Assembly: GCA_027886175.1 (NCBI GenBank)
Contig: JAJNNQ010000078.1
Location: 3,658,001-3,722,000, forward strand
Source of the DNA: Phylloscopus collybita
Taxonomy: Eukaryota > Chordata > Aves > Passeriformes > Phylloscopidae
Length of the DNA stretch: 64,000 nucleotides
Direction: 5' to 3'
Shown: positions 23,453-35,926 of the stretch, one piece after another
Layout of the letters: each line of letters opens with the position of its first letter
How positions within the stretch are numbered: the first letter of the stretch is position 1
Position numbers and translations under genes: made by a program
Notes under the pieces: generated by a model
The model's database searches: none
The model's input: only the letters and a program-made list of their open reading frames with translations
What the model was told of the DNA's origin: nothing

Positions 23453-25947
23453 CGCTTTTGCAGCCACTTTCCTGCCTTTTCCACAACAGGATCACTGTCT
23501 AGCTGATTTACAGTTGCCTCTGCGTAGAGCAGCTAGAGGAGCAGCTCTGCCGGCTTTCCTGTGCTTCTGCATAGCAGAGCTGTCAAGAACGAGAAGCTGC
23601 GTTTTGCCGAGAAAGCAGCGCTTCGCGGAAGCACAGCCAGCGGCGTCTTCGGTACAGCCGCAGCTTGTGCGGAGAAGCGAAAGAGAGCCGGGGAAGAACG
23701 TGGAAAGCCGAACTCGGTCGCTGCAAGCGGGTGCTGGCGAACAGCTTCTGGTCACCTTGTAGAAACTGTCCCAGCACAGTGCAGAGTCCCCGTGGCTACT
23801 TCCTTGAAATACCTTTCCTGGCAGCAGCCCAGAGCTGTACTGAGTGCAGCAGGTGTCAGGCAGTCTCCTCTCGCCGTGTAGGTGCTTCTGTTTTGTGTTT
23901 GCAGCGTGCAGAGAAGCCCGCGTGCTTGCTGCTGCTTCCAGCAAGCCAAAACGCTTTTGCAGCCACTTTCCTGCCTTTTCCACAACAGGATCACTGTCTA
24001 GCTGATTTACAGTTGCCTCTGCGTAGAGCAGCTAGAGGAGCAGCTCTGCCGGCTTTCCTGTGCTTCTGCATAGCAGAGCTGTCAAGAACGAGAAGCTGCG
24101 TTTTGCCGAGAAAGCAGCGCTTCGCGGAAGCACAGCCAGCGGCGTCTTCGGTACAGCCGCAGCTTGTGCGGAGAAGCGAAAGAGAGCCGGGGAAGAACGT
24201 GGAAAGCCGAACTCGGTCGCTGCAAGCGGGTGCTGGCGAACAGCTTCTGGTCACCTTGTAGAAACTGTCCCAGCACAGTGCAGAGTCCCCGTGGCTACTT
24301 CCTTGAAATACCTTTCCTGGCAGCAGCCCAGAGCTGTACTGAGTGCAGCAGGTGTCAGGCAGTCTCCTCTCGCCGTGTAGGTGCTTCTGTTTTGTGTTTG
24401 CAGCGTGCAGAGAAGCCCGCGTGCTTGCTGCTGCTTCCAGCAAGCCAAAACGCTTTTGCAGCCACTTTCCTGCCTTTTCCACAACAGGATCACTGTCTAG
24501 CTGATTTACAGTTGCCTCTGCGTAGAGCAGCTAGAGGAGCAGCTCTGCCGGCTTTCCTGTGCTTCTGCATAGCAGAGCTGTCAAGAACGAGAAGCTGCGT
24601 TTTGCCGAGAAAGCAGCGCTTCACGGAAGCACAGCCAGCGGCGTCTTCGGTACAGCCGCAGCTTGTGCGGAGAAGCGAAAGAGAGCCGGGTAAGGACGTG
24701 GAAAGCCGAACTCGGTCGCTGCAAGCGGGTGCTGGCGAACAGCTTCTGGTCACCTTGTAGAAACTGTCCCAGCACAGTGCAGAGTCCCCGTGGCTAGTTC
24801 CTTGAAATACCTTTCTTGGCAGCAGCCCAGAGCTGTACTGAGTGCAGCAGGTGTCAGGCAGTCTCCTCTCGCCGTGTAGGTGCTTCTGTTTTGTGTTTGC
24901 AGCGTGCAGAGAAGTCCGCGTGCTTGCTGCTGCTTCCAGCAAGCCAAAACGCTTTTGCAGCCACTTTCCTGCCTTTTCCACAACAGGATCACTGTCTAGC
25001 TGATTTACAGTTGCCTCTGCGTAGAGCAGCTAGAGGAGCAGCTCTGCCGGCTTTCCTGTGCTTCTGCATAGCAGAGCTGTCAAGAACGAGAAGCTGCGTT
25101 TTGCCGAGAAAGCAGCGCTTCGCGGAAGCACAGCCAGCGGCGTCTTCGGTACAGCCGCAGCTTGTGCGGAGAAGCGAAAGAGAGCCGGGGAAGAACGTGG
25201 AAAGCCGAACTCGGTCGCTGCAAGCGGGTGCTGGCGAACAGCTTCTGGTCACCTTGTAGAAACTGTCCCAGCACAGTGCAGAGTCCCCGTGGCTAGTTCC
25301 TTGAAATACCTTTCCTGGCAGCAGCCCAGAGCTGTACTGAGTGCAGCAGGTGTCAGGCAGTCTCCTCTCGCCGTGTAGGTGCTTCTGTTTTGTGTTTGCA
25401 GCGTGCAGAGAAGCCCGCGTGCTTGCTGCTGCTTCCAGCAAGCCAAAACGCTTTTGCAGCCACTTTCCTGCCTTTTCCACAACAGCATCACTGTCTAGCT
25501 GATTTACAGTTTCCTCTGCGTAGAGCAGCTAGAGGAGCAGCTCTGCCGGCTTTCCTGTGCTTCTGCATAGCAGAGCTGTCAAGAACGAGAAGCTGCGTTT
25601 TGCCGAGAAAGCAGCGCTTCGCGGAAGCACAGCCAGCGGCGTCTTCGGTCCAGCCGCAGCTTGTGCGGAGAAGCGAAAGAGAGCCGGGGAAGAACGTGGA
25701 AAGCCGAACTCGGTCGCTGCAAGCGGGTGCTGGCGAACAGCTTCTGGTCACCTTGTAGAAACTGTCCCAGCACAGTGCAGAGTCCCCGTGTCTAGTTCCT
25801 TGAAATACCTTTCCTGGCAGCAGCCCAGAGCTGTACTGAGTGCAGCAGGTGTCAGGCAGTCTCCTCTCGCCGTGTAGGTGCTTCTGTTTTGTGTTTGCAG
25901 CGTGCAGAGAAGCCCGCGTGCTTGCTGCTGCTTCCAGCAAGCCAAAA
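23453..25947. repeat. Five-unit higher-order repeat, second copy (units 48-52)
   Basis: The order is p347 C; p347 C; the triple p241 T/p366 T/p465 T; consensus; p343 T + p64 T. Unit 50 has a CG-to-CA change near 24612 and unit 52 a substitution near 25650. Both are shared with units 94 and 96 in the second large segment, so they arose before the large duplication. Confidence 0.8.
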
Positions 25948-28900
25948 CGCTTTTGCAGCCACTTTCCTGCCTTTTCCACAACAGGATCACTGTCTAGCTG
26001 ATTTACAGTTGCCTCTGCGTAGAGCAGCTAGAGGAGCAGCTCTGCCGGCTTTCCTGTGCTTCTGCATAGCAGAGCTGTCAAGAACGAGAAGCTGCGTTTT
26101 GCCGAGAAAGCAGCGCTTCGCGGAAGCACAGCCAGCGGCGTCTTCGGTACAGCCGCAGCTTGTGCGGAGAAGCGAAAGAGAGCCGGGTAAGGACGTGGAA
26201 AGCCGAACTCGGTCGCTGCAAGCGGGTGCTGGCGAACAGCTTCTGGTCACCTTGTAGAAACTCTCCCAGCACAGTGCAGAGTCCCCGTGGCTAGTTCCTT
26301 GAAATACCTTTCCTGGCAGCAGCCCAGAGCTGTACTGAGTGCAGCAGGTGTCAGGCAGTCTCCTCTCGCCGTGTAGGTGCTTCTGTTTTGTGTTTGCAGC
26401 GTGCAGAGAAGCCCGCGTGCTTGCTGCTGCTTCCAGCAAGCCAAAACGCTTTTGCAGCCACTTTCCTGCCTTTTCCACAACAGCATCACTGTCTAGCTGA
26501 TTTACAGTTGCCTCTGCGTAGAGCAGCTAGAGGAGCAGCTCTGCAGGCTTTCCTGTGCTTCTGCATAGCAGAGCTGTCAAGAACGAGAAGCTGCGTTTTG
26601 CCGAGAAAGCAGCGCTTCGCGGAAGCACAGCCAGCGGCGTCTTCGGTACAGCCGCAGCTTGTGCGGAGAAGCGAAAGAGAGCCGGGGAAGAACGTGGAAA
26701 GCCGAACTCGGTCGCTGCAAGCGGGTGCTGGCGAACAGCTTCTGGTCACCTTGTAGAAACTGTCCCAGCACAGTGCAGAGTCCCCGTGGCTAGTTCCTTG
26801 AAATACCTTTCCTGGCAGCAGCCCAGAGCTGTACTGAGTGCAGCAGGTGTCAGGCAGTCTCCTCTCGCCGTGTAGGTGCTTCTGTTTTGTGTTTGCAGCG
26901 TGCAGAGAAGCCCGCGTGCTTGCTGCTGCTTCCAGCAAGCCAAAACGCTTTTGCAGCCACTTTCCTGCCTTTTCCACAACAGCATCACTGTCTAGCTGAT
27001 TTACAGTTGCCTCTGCGTAGAGCAGCTAGAGGAGCAGCTCTGCCGGCTTTCCTGTGCTTCTGCATAGCAGAGCTGTCAAGAACGAGAAGCTGCGTTTTGC
27101 CGAGAAAGCAGCGCTTCGCGGAAGCACAGCCAGCGGCGTCTTCGGTACAGCCGCAGCTTGTGCGGAGAAGCGAAAAAGAGCCGGGGAAGAACGTGGAAAG
27201 CCGAACTCGGTCGCTGCAAGCGGGTGCTGGCGAACAGCTTCTGGTCACCTTGGAGAAACTCTCCCAGCACAGTGCAGAGTCCCCGTGGCTAGTTCCTTGA
27301 AATACCTTTCCTGGCAGCAGCCCAGAGCTGTACTGAGTGCAGCAGGTGTCAGGCAGTCTCCTCTCGCCGTGTAGGTGCTTCTGTTTTGTGTTTGCAGCGT
27401 GCAGAGAAGCCCGCGTGCTTGCTGCTGCTTCCAGCAAGCCAAAACGCTTTTGCAGCCACTTTCCTGCCTTTTCCACAACAGGATCACTGTCTAGCTGATT
27501 TACAGTTGCCTCTGCGTAGAGCAGCTAGAGGAGCAGCTCTGCCGGCTTTCCTGTGCTTCTGCATAGCAGAGCTGTCAAGAACGAGAAGCTGCGTTTTGCC
27601 GAGAAAGCAGCGCTTCGCGGAAGCACAGCCAGCGGCGTCTTCGGTACAGCCGCAGCTTGTGCGGAGAAGCGAAAGAGAGCCGGGGAAGGACGTGGAAAGC
27701 CGAACTCGGTCGCTGCAAGCGGGTGCTGGCGAACAGCTTCTGGTCACCTTGTAGAAACTGTCCCAGCACAGTGCAGAGTCCGCGTGGCTAGTTCCTTGAA
27801 ATACCTTTCCTGGCAGCAGCCCAGAGCTGTACTGAGTGCAGCAGGTGTCAGGCAGTCTCCTCTCGCCGTGTAGGTGCTTCTGTTTTGTGTTTGCAGCGTG
27901 CAGAGAAGCCCGCGTGCTTGCTGCTGCTTCCAGCAAGCCAAAACGCTTTTGCAGCCACTTTCCTGCCTTTTCCACAACAGGATCACTGTCTAGCTGATTT
28001 ACAGTTGCCTCTGCGTAGAGCAGCTAGAGGAGCAGCTCTGCCGGCTTTCCTGTGCTTCTGCATAGCAGAGCTGTCAAGAACGAGAAGCTGCGTTTTGCCG
28101 AGAAAGCAGCGCTTCGCGGAAGCACAGCCAGCGGCGTCTTCGGTACAGCCGCAGCTTGTGCGGAGAAGCGAAAGAGAGCCGGGGAAGAACGTGGAAAGCC
28201 GAACTCGGTCGCTGCAAGCGGGTGCTGGCGAACAGCTTCTGGTCACCTTGTAGAAACTGTCCCAGCACAGTGCAGAGTCCCCGTGGCTACTTCCTTGAAA
28301 TACCTTTCCTGGCAGCAGCCCAGAGCTGTACTGAGTGCAGCAGGTGTCAGGCAGTCTCCTCTCGCCGTGTAGGTGCTTCTGTTTTGTGTTTGCAGCGTGC
28401 AGAGAAGCCCGCGTGCTTGCTGCTGCTTCCAGCAAGCCAAAACGCTTTTGCAGCCACTTTCCTGCCTTTTCCACAACAGCATCACTGTCTAGCTGATTTA
28501 CAGTTGCCTCTGCGTAGAGCAGCTAGAGGAGCAGCTCTGCCGGCTTTCCTGTGCTTCTGCATAGCAGAGCTGTCAAGAACGAGAAGCTGCGTTTTGCCGA
28601 GAAAGCAGCGCTTCGCGGAAGCACAGCCAGCGGCGTCTTCGGTACAGCCGCAGCTTGTGCGGAGAAGCGAAAGAGAGCCGGGGAAGAACGTGGAAAGCCG
28701 AACTCGGTCGCTGCAAGCGGGTGCTGGCGAACAGCTTCTGGTCACCTTGTAGAAACTGTCCCAGCACAGTGCAGAGTCCCCGTGGCTAGTTCCTTGAAAT
28801 ACCTTTCCTGGCAGCAGCCCAGAGCTGTACTGAGTGCAGCAGGTGTCAGGCAGTCTCCTCTCGCCGTGTAGGTGCTTCTGTTTTGTGTTTGCAGCGTGCA

Positions 28901-30438
28901 GAGAAGCCCGCGTGCTTGCTGCTGCTTCCAGCAAGCCAAAACGCTTTTGCAGCCACTTTCCTGCCTTTTCCACAACAGCATCACTGTCTAGCTGATTTAC
29001 AGTTGCCTCTGCGTAGAGCAGCTAGAGGAGCAGCTCTGCCGGCTTTCCTGTGCTTCTGCATAGCAGAGCTGTCAAGAACGAGAAGCTGCGTTTTGCCGAG
29101 AAAGCAGCGCTTCGCGGAAGCACAGCCAGCGGCGTCTTCGGTACAGCCGCAGCTTGTGCGGAGAAGCGAAAGAGAGCCGGGGAAGAACGTGGAAAGCCGA
29201 ACTCGGTCGCTGCAAGCGGGTGCTGGCGAACAGCTTCTGGTCACCTTGTAGAAACTGTCCCAGCACAGTGCAGAGTCCCCGTGGCTAGTTCCTTGAAATA
29301 CCTTTCCTGGCAGCAGCCCAGAGCTGTACTGAGTGCAGCAGGTGTCAGGCAGTCTCCTCTCGCCGTGTAGGTGCTTCTGTTTTGTGTTTGCAGCGTGCAG
29401 AGAAGCCCGCGTGCTTGCTGCTGCTTCCAGCAAGCCAAAACGCTTTTGCAGCCACTTTCCTGCCTTTTCCACAACAGCATCACTGTCTAGCTGATTTACA
29501 GTTGCCTCTGCGTAGAGCAGCTAGAGGAGCAGCTCTGCCGGCTTTCCTGTGCTTCTGCATAGCAGAGCTGTCAAGAACGAGAAGCTGCGTTTTGCCGAGA
29601 AAGCAGCGCTTCGCGGAAGCACAGCCAGCGGCGTCTTCGGTACAGCCGCAGCTTGTGCGGAGAAGCGAAAGAGAGCCGGGTAAGGACGTGGAAAGCCGAA
29701 CTCGGTCGCTGCAAGCGGGTGCTGGCGAACAGCTTCTGGTCACCTTGTAGAAACTGTCCCAGCACAGTGCAGAGTCCCCGTGGCTAGTTCCTTGAAATAC
29801 CTTTCTTGGCAGCAGCCCAGAGCTGTACTGAGTGCAGCAGGTGTCAGGCAGTCTCCTCTCGCCGTGTAGGTGCTTCTGTTTTGTGTTTGCAGCGTGCAGA
29901 GAAGCCCGCGTGCTTGCTGCTGCTTCCAGCAAGCCAAAACGCTTTTGCAGCCACTTTCCTGCCTTTTCCACAACAGCATCACTGTCTAGCTGATTTACAG
30001 TTGCCTCTGCGTAGAGCAGCTAGAGGAGCAGCTCTGCCGGCTTTCCTGTGCTTCTGCATAGCAGAGCTGTCAAGAACGAGAAGCTGCGTTTTGCCGAGAA
30101 AGCAGCGCTTCGCGGAAGCACAGCCAGCGGCGTCTTCGGTACAGCCGCAGCTTGTGCGGAGAAGCGAAAAAGAGCCGGGGAAGAACGTGGAAAGCCGAAC
30201 TCGGTCGCTGCAAGCGGGTGCTTGCGAACAGCTTCTGGTCACCTTGGAGAAACTGTCCCAGCACAGTGCAGAGTCCCCGTGGCTAGTTCCTTGAAATACC
30301 TTTCCTGGCAGCAGCCCAGAGCTGTACTGAGTGCAGCAGGTGTCAGGCAGTCTCCTCTCGCCGTGTAGGTGCTTCTGTTTTGTGTTTGCAGCGTGCAGAG
30401 AAGCCCGCGTGCTTGCTGCTGCTTCCAGCAAGCCAAAA

Positions 30439-30937
30439 CGCTTTTGCAGCCACTTTCCTGCCTTTTCCACAACAGCATCACTGTCTAGCTGATTTACAGT
30501 TGCCTCTGCGTAGAGCAGCTAGAGGAGCAGCTCTGCCGGCTTTCCTGTGCTTCTGCATAGCAGAGCTGTCAAGAACGAGAAGCTGCGTTTTGCCGAGAAA
30601 GCAGCGCTTCGCGGAAGCACAGCCAGCGGCGTCTTCGGTACAGCCGCAGCTTGTGCGGAGAAGCGAAAGAGAGCCGGGGAAGAACGTGGAAAGCCGAACT
30701 CGGTCGCTGCAAGCGGGTGCTGGCGAACAGCTTCTGGTCACCTTGTAGAAACTGTCCCAGCACAGTGCAGAGTCCCCGTGGCTAGTTCCTTGAAATACCT
30801 TTCCTGGCAGCAGCCCAGAGCTGTACTGAGTGCAGCAGGTGTCAGGCCGTCTCCTCTCGCCGTGTAGGTGCTTCTGTTTTGTGTTTGCAGCGTGCAGAGA
30901 AGCCCGCGTGCTTGCTGCTGCTTCCAGCAAGCCAAAA
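30439..30937. repeat. Unit 62: hybrid monomer at the duplication join
   Basis: Left of the join this unit matches unit 106 (p241 G, p245 A), the monomer that follows p284-T unit 105 at the end of copy 2. Right of the join it matches unit 8 (p410 C), the monomer that precedes copy 1. Unit 8 itself has p241 T / p245 G and unit 106 has p410 A, so unit 62 combines the two. The switch lies between p245 (30683) and p410 (30848). This is what an in-register crossover between two misaligned monomers leaves behind. The alternative, a chance p410-C unit at this place, cannot be excluded from two or three sites. Confidence 0.65.
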
Positions 30938-33900
30938 CGCTTTTGCAGCCACTTTCCTGCCTTTTCCACAACAGGATCACTGTCTAGCTGATTTACAGTT
31001 GCCTCTGCGTAGAGCAGCTAGAGGAGCAGCTCTGCCGGCTTTCCTGTGCTTCTGCATAGCAGAGCTGTCAAGAACGAGAAGCTGCGTTTTGCCGAGAAAG
31101 CAGCGCTTCGCGGAAGCACAGCCAGCGGCGTCTTCGGTACAGCCGCAGCTTGTGCGGAGAAGCGAAAGAGAGCCGGGGAAGAACGTGGAAAGCCGAACTC
31201 GGTCGCTGCAAGCGGGTGCTGGCGAACAGCTTCTGGTCACCTTGTAGAAACTGTCCCAGCACAGTGCAGAGTCCCCGTGGCTAGTTCCTTGAAATACCTT
31301 TCCTGGCAGCAGCCCAGAGCTGTACTGAGTGCAGCAGGTGTCAGGCAGTCTCCTCTCGCCGTGTAGGTGCTTCTGTTTTGTGTTTGCAGCGTGCAGAGAA
31401 GCCCGCGTGCTTGCTGCTGCTTCCAGCAAGCCAAAACGCTTTTGCAGCCACTTTCCTGCCTTTTCCACAACAGCATCACTGTCTAGCTGATTTACAGTTG
31501 CCTCTGCGTAGAGCAGCTAGAGGAGCAGCTCTGCCGGCTTTCCTGTGCTTCTGCATAGCAGAGCTGTCAAGAACGAGAAGCTGCGTTTTGCCGAGAAAGC
31601 AGCGCTTCGCGGAAGCACAGCCAGCGGCGTCTTCGGTACAGCCGCAGCTTGTGCGGAGAAGCGAAAGAGAGCCGGGTAAGGACGTGGAAAGCCGAACTCG
31701 GTCGCTGCAAGCGGGTGCTGGCGAACAGCTTCTGGTCACCTTGTAGAAACTGTCCCAGCACAGTGCAGAGTCCCCGTGGCTAGTTCCTTGAAATACCTTT
31801 CCTGGCAGCAGCCCAGAGCTGTACTGAGTGCAGCAGGTGTCAGGCCGTCTCCTCTCGCCGTGTAGGTGCTTCTGTTTTGTGTTTGCAGCGTGCAGAGAAG
31901 CCCGCGTGCTTGCTGCTGCTTCCAGCAAGCCAAAACGCTTTTGCAGCCACTTTCCTGCCTTTTCCACAACAGCATCACTGTCTAGCTGATTTACAGTTGC
32001 CTCTGCGTAGAGCAGCTAGAGGAGCAGCTCTGCCGGCTTTCCTGTGCTTCTGCATAGCAGAGCTGTCAAGAACGAGAAGCTGCGTTTTGCCGAGAAAGCA
32101 GCGCTTCGCGGAAGCACAGCCAGCGGCGTCTTCGGTACAGCCGCAGCTTGTGCGGAGAAGCGAAAGAGAGCCGGGGAAGAACGTGGAAAGCCGAACTCGG
32201 TCGCTGCAAGCGGGTGCTGGCGAACAGCTTCTGGTCACCTTGTAGAAACTGTCCCAGCACAGTGCAGAGTCCCCGTGGCTACTTCCTTGAAATACCTTTC
32301 CTGGCAGCAGCCCAGAGCTGTACTGAGTGCAGCAGGTGTCAGGCAGTCTCCTCTCGCCGTGTAGGTGCTTCTGTTTTGTGTTTGCAGCGTGCAGAGAAGC
32401 CCGCGTGCTTGCTGCTGCTTCCAGCAAGCCAAAACGCTTTTGCAGCCACTTTCCTGCCTTTTCCACAACAGGATCACTGTCTAGCTGATTTACAGTTGCC
32501 TCTGCGTAGAGCAGCTAGAGGAGCAGCTCTGCCGGCTTTCCTGTGCTTCTGCATAGCAGAGCTGTCAAGAACGAGAAGCTGCGTTTTGCCGAGAAAGCAG
32601 CGCTTCGCGGAAGCACAGCCAGCGGCGTCTTCGGTACAGCCGCAGCTTGTGCGGAGAAGCGAAAGAGAGCCGGGGAAGAACGTGGAAAGCCGAACTCGGT
32701 CGCTGCAAGCGGGTGCTGGCGAACAGCTTCTGGTCACCTTGTAGAAACTGTCCCAGCACAGTGCAGAGTCCCCGTGGCTACTTCCTTGAAATACCTTTCC
32801 TGGCAGCAGCCCAGAGCTGTACTGAGTGCAGCAGGTGTCAGGCAGTCTCCTCTCGCCGTGTAGGTGCTTCTGTTTTGTGTTTGCAGCGTGCAGAGAAGCC
32901 CGCGTGCTTGCTGCTGCTTCCAGCAAGCCAAAACGCTTTTGCAGCCACTTTCCTGCCTTTTCCACAACAGCATCACTGTCTAGCTGATTTACAGTTGCCT
33001 CTGCGTAGAGCAGCTAGAGGAGCAGCTCTGCCGGCTTTCCTGTGCTTCTGCATAGCAGAGCTGTCAAGAACGAGAAGCTGCGTTTTGCCGAGAAAGCAGC
33101 GCTTCGCGGAAGCACAGCCAGCGGCGTCTTCGGTACAGCCGCAGCTTGTGCGGAGAAGCGAAAGAGAGCCGGGGAAGAACGTGGAAAGCCGAACTCGGTC
33201 GCTGCAAGCGGGTGCTGGCGAACAGCTTCTGGTCACCTTGTAGAAACTGTCCCAGCACAGTGCAGAGTCCCCGTGGCTAGTTCCTTGAAATACCTTTCCT
33301 GGCAGCAGCCCAGAGCTGTACTGAGTGCAGCAGGTGTCAGGCAGTCTCCTCTCGCCGTGTAGGTGCTTCTGTTTTGTGTTTGCAGCGTGCAGAGAAGCCC
33401 GCGTGCTTGCTGCTGCTTCCAGCAAGCCAAAACGCTTTTGCAGCCACTTTCCTGCCTTTTCCACAACAGCATCACTGTCTAGCTGATTTACAGTTGCCTC
33501 TGCGTAGAGCAGCTAGAGGAGCAGCTCTGCCGGCTTTCCTGTGCTTCTGCATAGCAGAGCTGTCAAGAACGAGAAGCTGCGTTTTGCCGAGAAAGCAGCG
33601 CTTCGCGGAAGCACAGCCAGCGGCGTCTTCGGTACAGCCGCAGCTTGTGCGGAGAAGCGAAAGAGAGCCGGGTAAGGACGTGGAAAGCCGAACTCGGTCG
33701 CTGCAAGCGGGTGCTGGCGAACAGCTTCTGGTCACCTTGTAGAAACTGTCCCAGCACAGTGCAGAGTCCCCGTGGCTAGTTCCTTGAAATACCTTTCCTG
33801 GCAGCAGCCCAGAGCTGTACTGAGTGCAGCAGGTGTCAGGCCGTCTCCTCTCGCCGTGTAGGTGCTTCTGTTTTGTGTTTGCAGCGTGCAGAGAAGCCCG

Positions 33901-35428
33901 CGTGCTTGCTGCTGCTTCCAGCAAGCCAAAACGCTTTTGCAGCCACTTTCCTGCCTTTTCCACAACAGCATCACTGTCTAGCTGATTTACAGTTGCCTCT
34001 GCGTAGAGCAGCTAGAGGAGCAGCTCTGCCGGCTTTCCTGTGCTTCTGCATAGCAGAGCTGTCAAGAACGAGAAGCTGCGTTTTGCCGAGAAAGCAGCGC
34101 TTCGCGGAAGCACAGCCAGCGGCGTCTTCGGTACAGCCGCAGCTTGTGCGGAGAAGCGAAAGAGAGCCGGGGAAGAACGTGGAAAGCCGAACTCGGTCGC
34201 TGCAAGCGGGTGCTGGCGAACAGCTTCTGGTCACCTTGTAGAAACTGTCCCAGCACAGTGCAGAGTCCCCGTGGCTAGTTCCTTGAAATACCTTTCCTGG
34301 CAGCAGCCCAGAGCTGTACTGAGTGCAGCAGGTGTCAGGCAGTCTCCTCTCGCCGTGTAGGTGCTTCTGTTTTGTGTTTGCAGCGTGCAGAGAAGCCCGC
34401 GTGCTTGCTGCTGCTTCCAGCAAGCCAAAACGCTTTTGCAGCCACTTTCCTGCCTTTTCCACAACAGGATCACTGTCTAGCTGATTTACAGTTGCCTCTG
34501 CGTAGAGCAGCTAGAGGAGCAGCTCTGCCGGCTTTCCTGTGCTTCTGCATAGCAGAGCTGTCAAGAAGGAGAAGCTGCGTTTTGCCGAGAAAGCAGCGCT
34601 TCGCGGAAGCACAGCCAGCGGCGTCTTCGGTACAGCCGCAGCTTGTGCGGAGAAGCGAAAGAGAGCCGGGGAAGAACGTGGAAAGCCGAACTCGGTCGCT
34701 GCAAGCGGGTGCTGGCGAACAGCTTCTGGTCACCTTGTAGAAACTGTCCCAGCACAGTGCAGAGTCCCCGTGGCTAGTTCCTTGAAATACCTTTCCTGGC
34801 AGCAGCCCAGAGCTGTACTGAGTGCAGCAGGTGTCAGGCCGTCTCCTCTCGCCGTGTAGGTGCTTCTGTTTTGTGTTTGCAGCGTGCAGAGAAGCCCGCG
34901 TGCTTGCTGCTGCTTCCAGCAAGCCAAAACGCTTTTGCAGCCACTTTCCTGCCTTTTCCACAACAGCATCACTGTCTAGCTGATTTACAGTTGCCTCTGC
35001 GTAGAGCAGCTAGAGGAGCAGCTCTGCCGGCTTTCCTGTGCTTCTGCATAGCAGAGCTGTCAAGAACGAGAAGCTGCGTTTTGCCGAGAAAGCAGCGCTT
35101 CGCGGAAGCACAGCCAGCGGCGTCTTCGGTACAGCCGCAGCTTGTGCGGAGAAGCGAAAGAGAGCCGGGTAAGGACGTGGAAAGCCGAACTCGGTCGCTG
35201 CAAGCGGGTGCTGGCGAACAGCTTCTGGTCACCTTGTAGAAACTGTCCCAGCACAGTGCAGAGTCCCCGTGGCTAGTTCCTTGAAATACCTTTCCTGGCA
35301 GCAGCCCAGAGCTGTACTGAGTGCAGCAGGTGTCAGGCAGTCTCCTCTCGCCGTGTAGGTGCTTCTGTTTTGTGTTTGCAGCGTGCAGAGAAGCCCGCGT
35401 GCTTGCTGCTGCTTCCAGCAAGCCAAAA

Positions 35429-35926
35429 CGCTTTTGCAGCCACTTTCCTGCCTTTTCCACAACAGGATCACTGTCTAGCTGATTTACAGTTGCCTCTGCG
35501 TAAGCAGCTAGAGGAGCAGCTCTGCCGGTTTTCCTGTGCTTCTGCATAGCAGAGCTGTCAAGAACGAGAAGCTGCGTTTTGCCGAGAAAGCAGCGCTTCG
35601 CGGAAGCACAGCCAGCGGCGTCTTCGGTACAGCCGCAGCTTGTGCGGAGAAGCGAAAGAGAGCCGGGGAAGGACGTGGAAAGCCGAACTCGGTCGCTGCA
35701 AGCGGGTGCTGGCGAACAGCTTCTGGTCACCTTGTAGAAACTGTCCCAGCACAGTGCAGAGTCCCCGTGGCTAGTTCCTTGAAATACCTTTCTTGGCAGC
35801 AGCCCAGAGCTGTACTGAGTGCAGCAGGTGTCAGGCAGTCTCCTCTCGCCGTGTAGGTGCTTCTGTTTTGTGTTTGCAGCGTGCAGAGAAGTCCGCGTGC
35901 TTGCTGCTGCTTCCAGCAAGCCAAAA
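35429..35926. repeat. Unit 72: 498-bp monomer, duplicate of unit 18
   Basis: It has the same missing G at p75 (between 35502 and 35503) and the same p102 T, p245 G, p366 T and p465 T as unit 18, exactly 54 units away. These are the only two length-variant monomers in the window. Sharing a deletion plus four or more substitutions shows common descent by segmental duplication. It produces the second 329-codon minus-strand open frame (34969-35958), again only because 498 is a multiple of three. Confidence 0.9.

Larger units (their letters stand above)
3903..30847. repeat. Large segmental duplication, copy 1 (54 units, 26,945 bp)
   Basis: From the end of unit 8 to within unit 62 the order of variant monomers is repeated in the next segment. 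Matching landmarks at an offset of 26,945 bp include paired p347-C units 11-12 with 65-66, p410 C + p138 G unit 16 with 70, and the 498-bp unit 18 with 72. After unit-scale gains and losses the match continues at 23,452 bp (units 31-38 with 78-85) and then 21,955 bp (units 42-61 with 86-105). This copy holds an extra 8-unit and an extra 3-unit tandem duplication. The ends given are p410 of unit 8 and of unit 62, the first shared diagnostic site; the true breakpoint could lie up to about 165 bp earlier. Confidence 0.85.
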
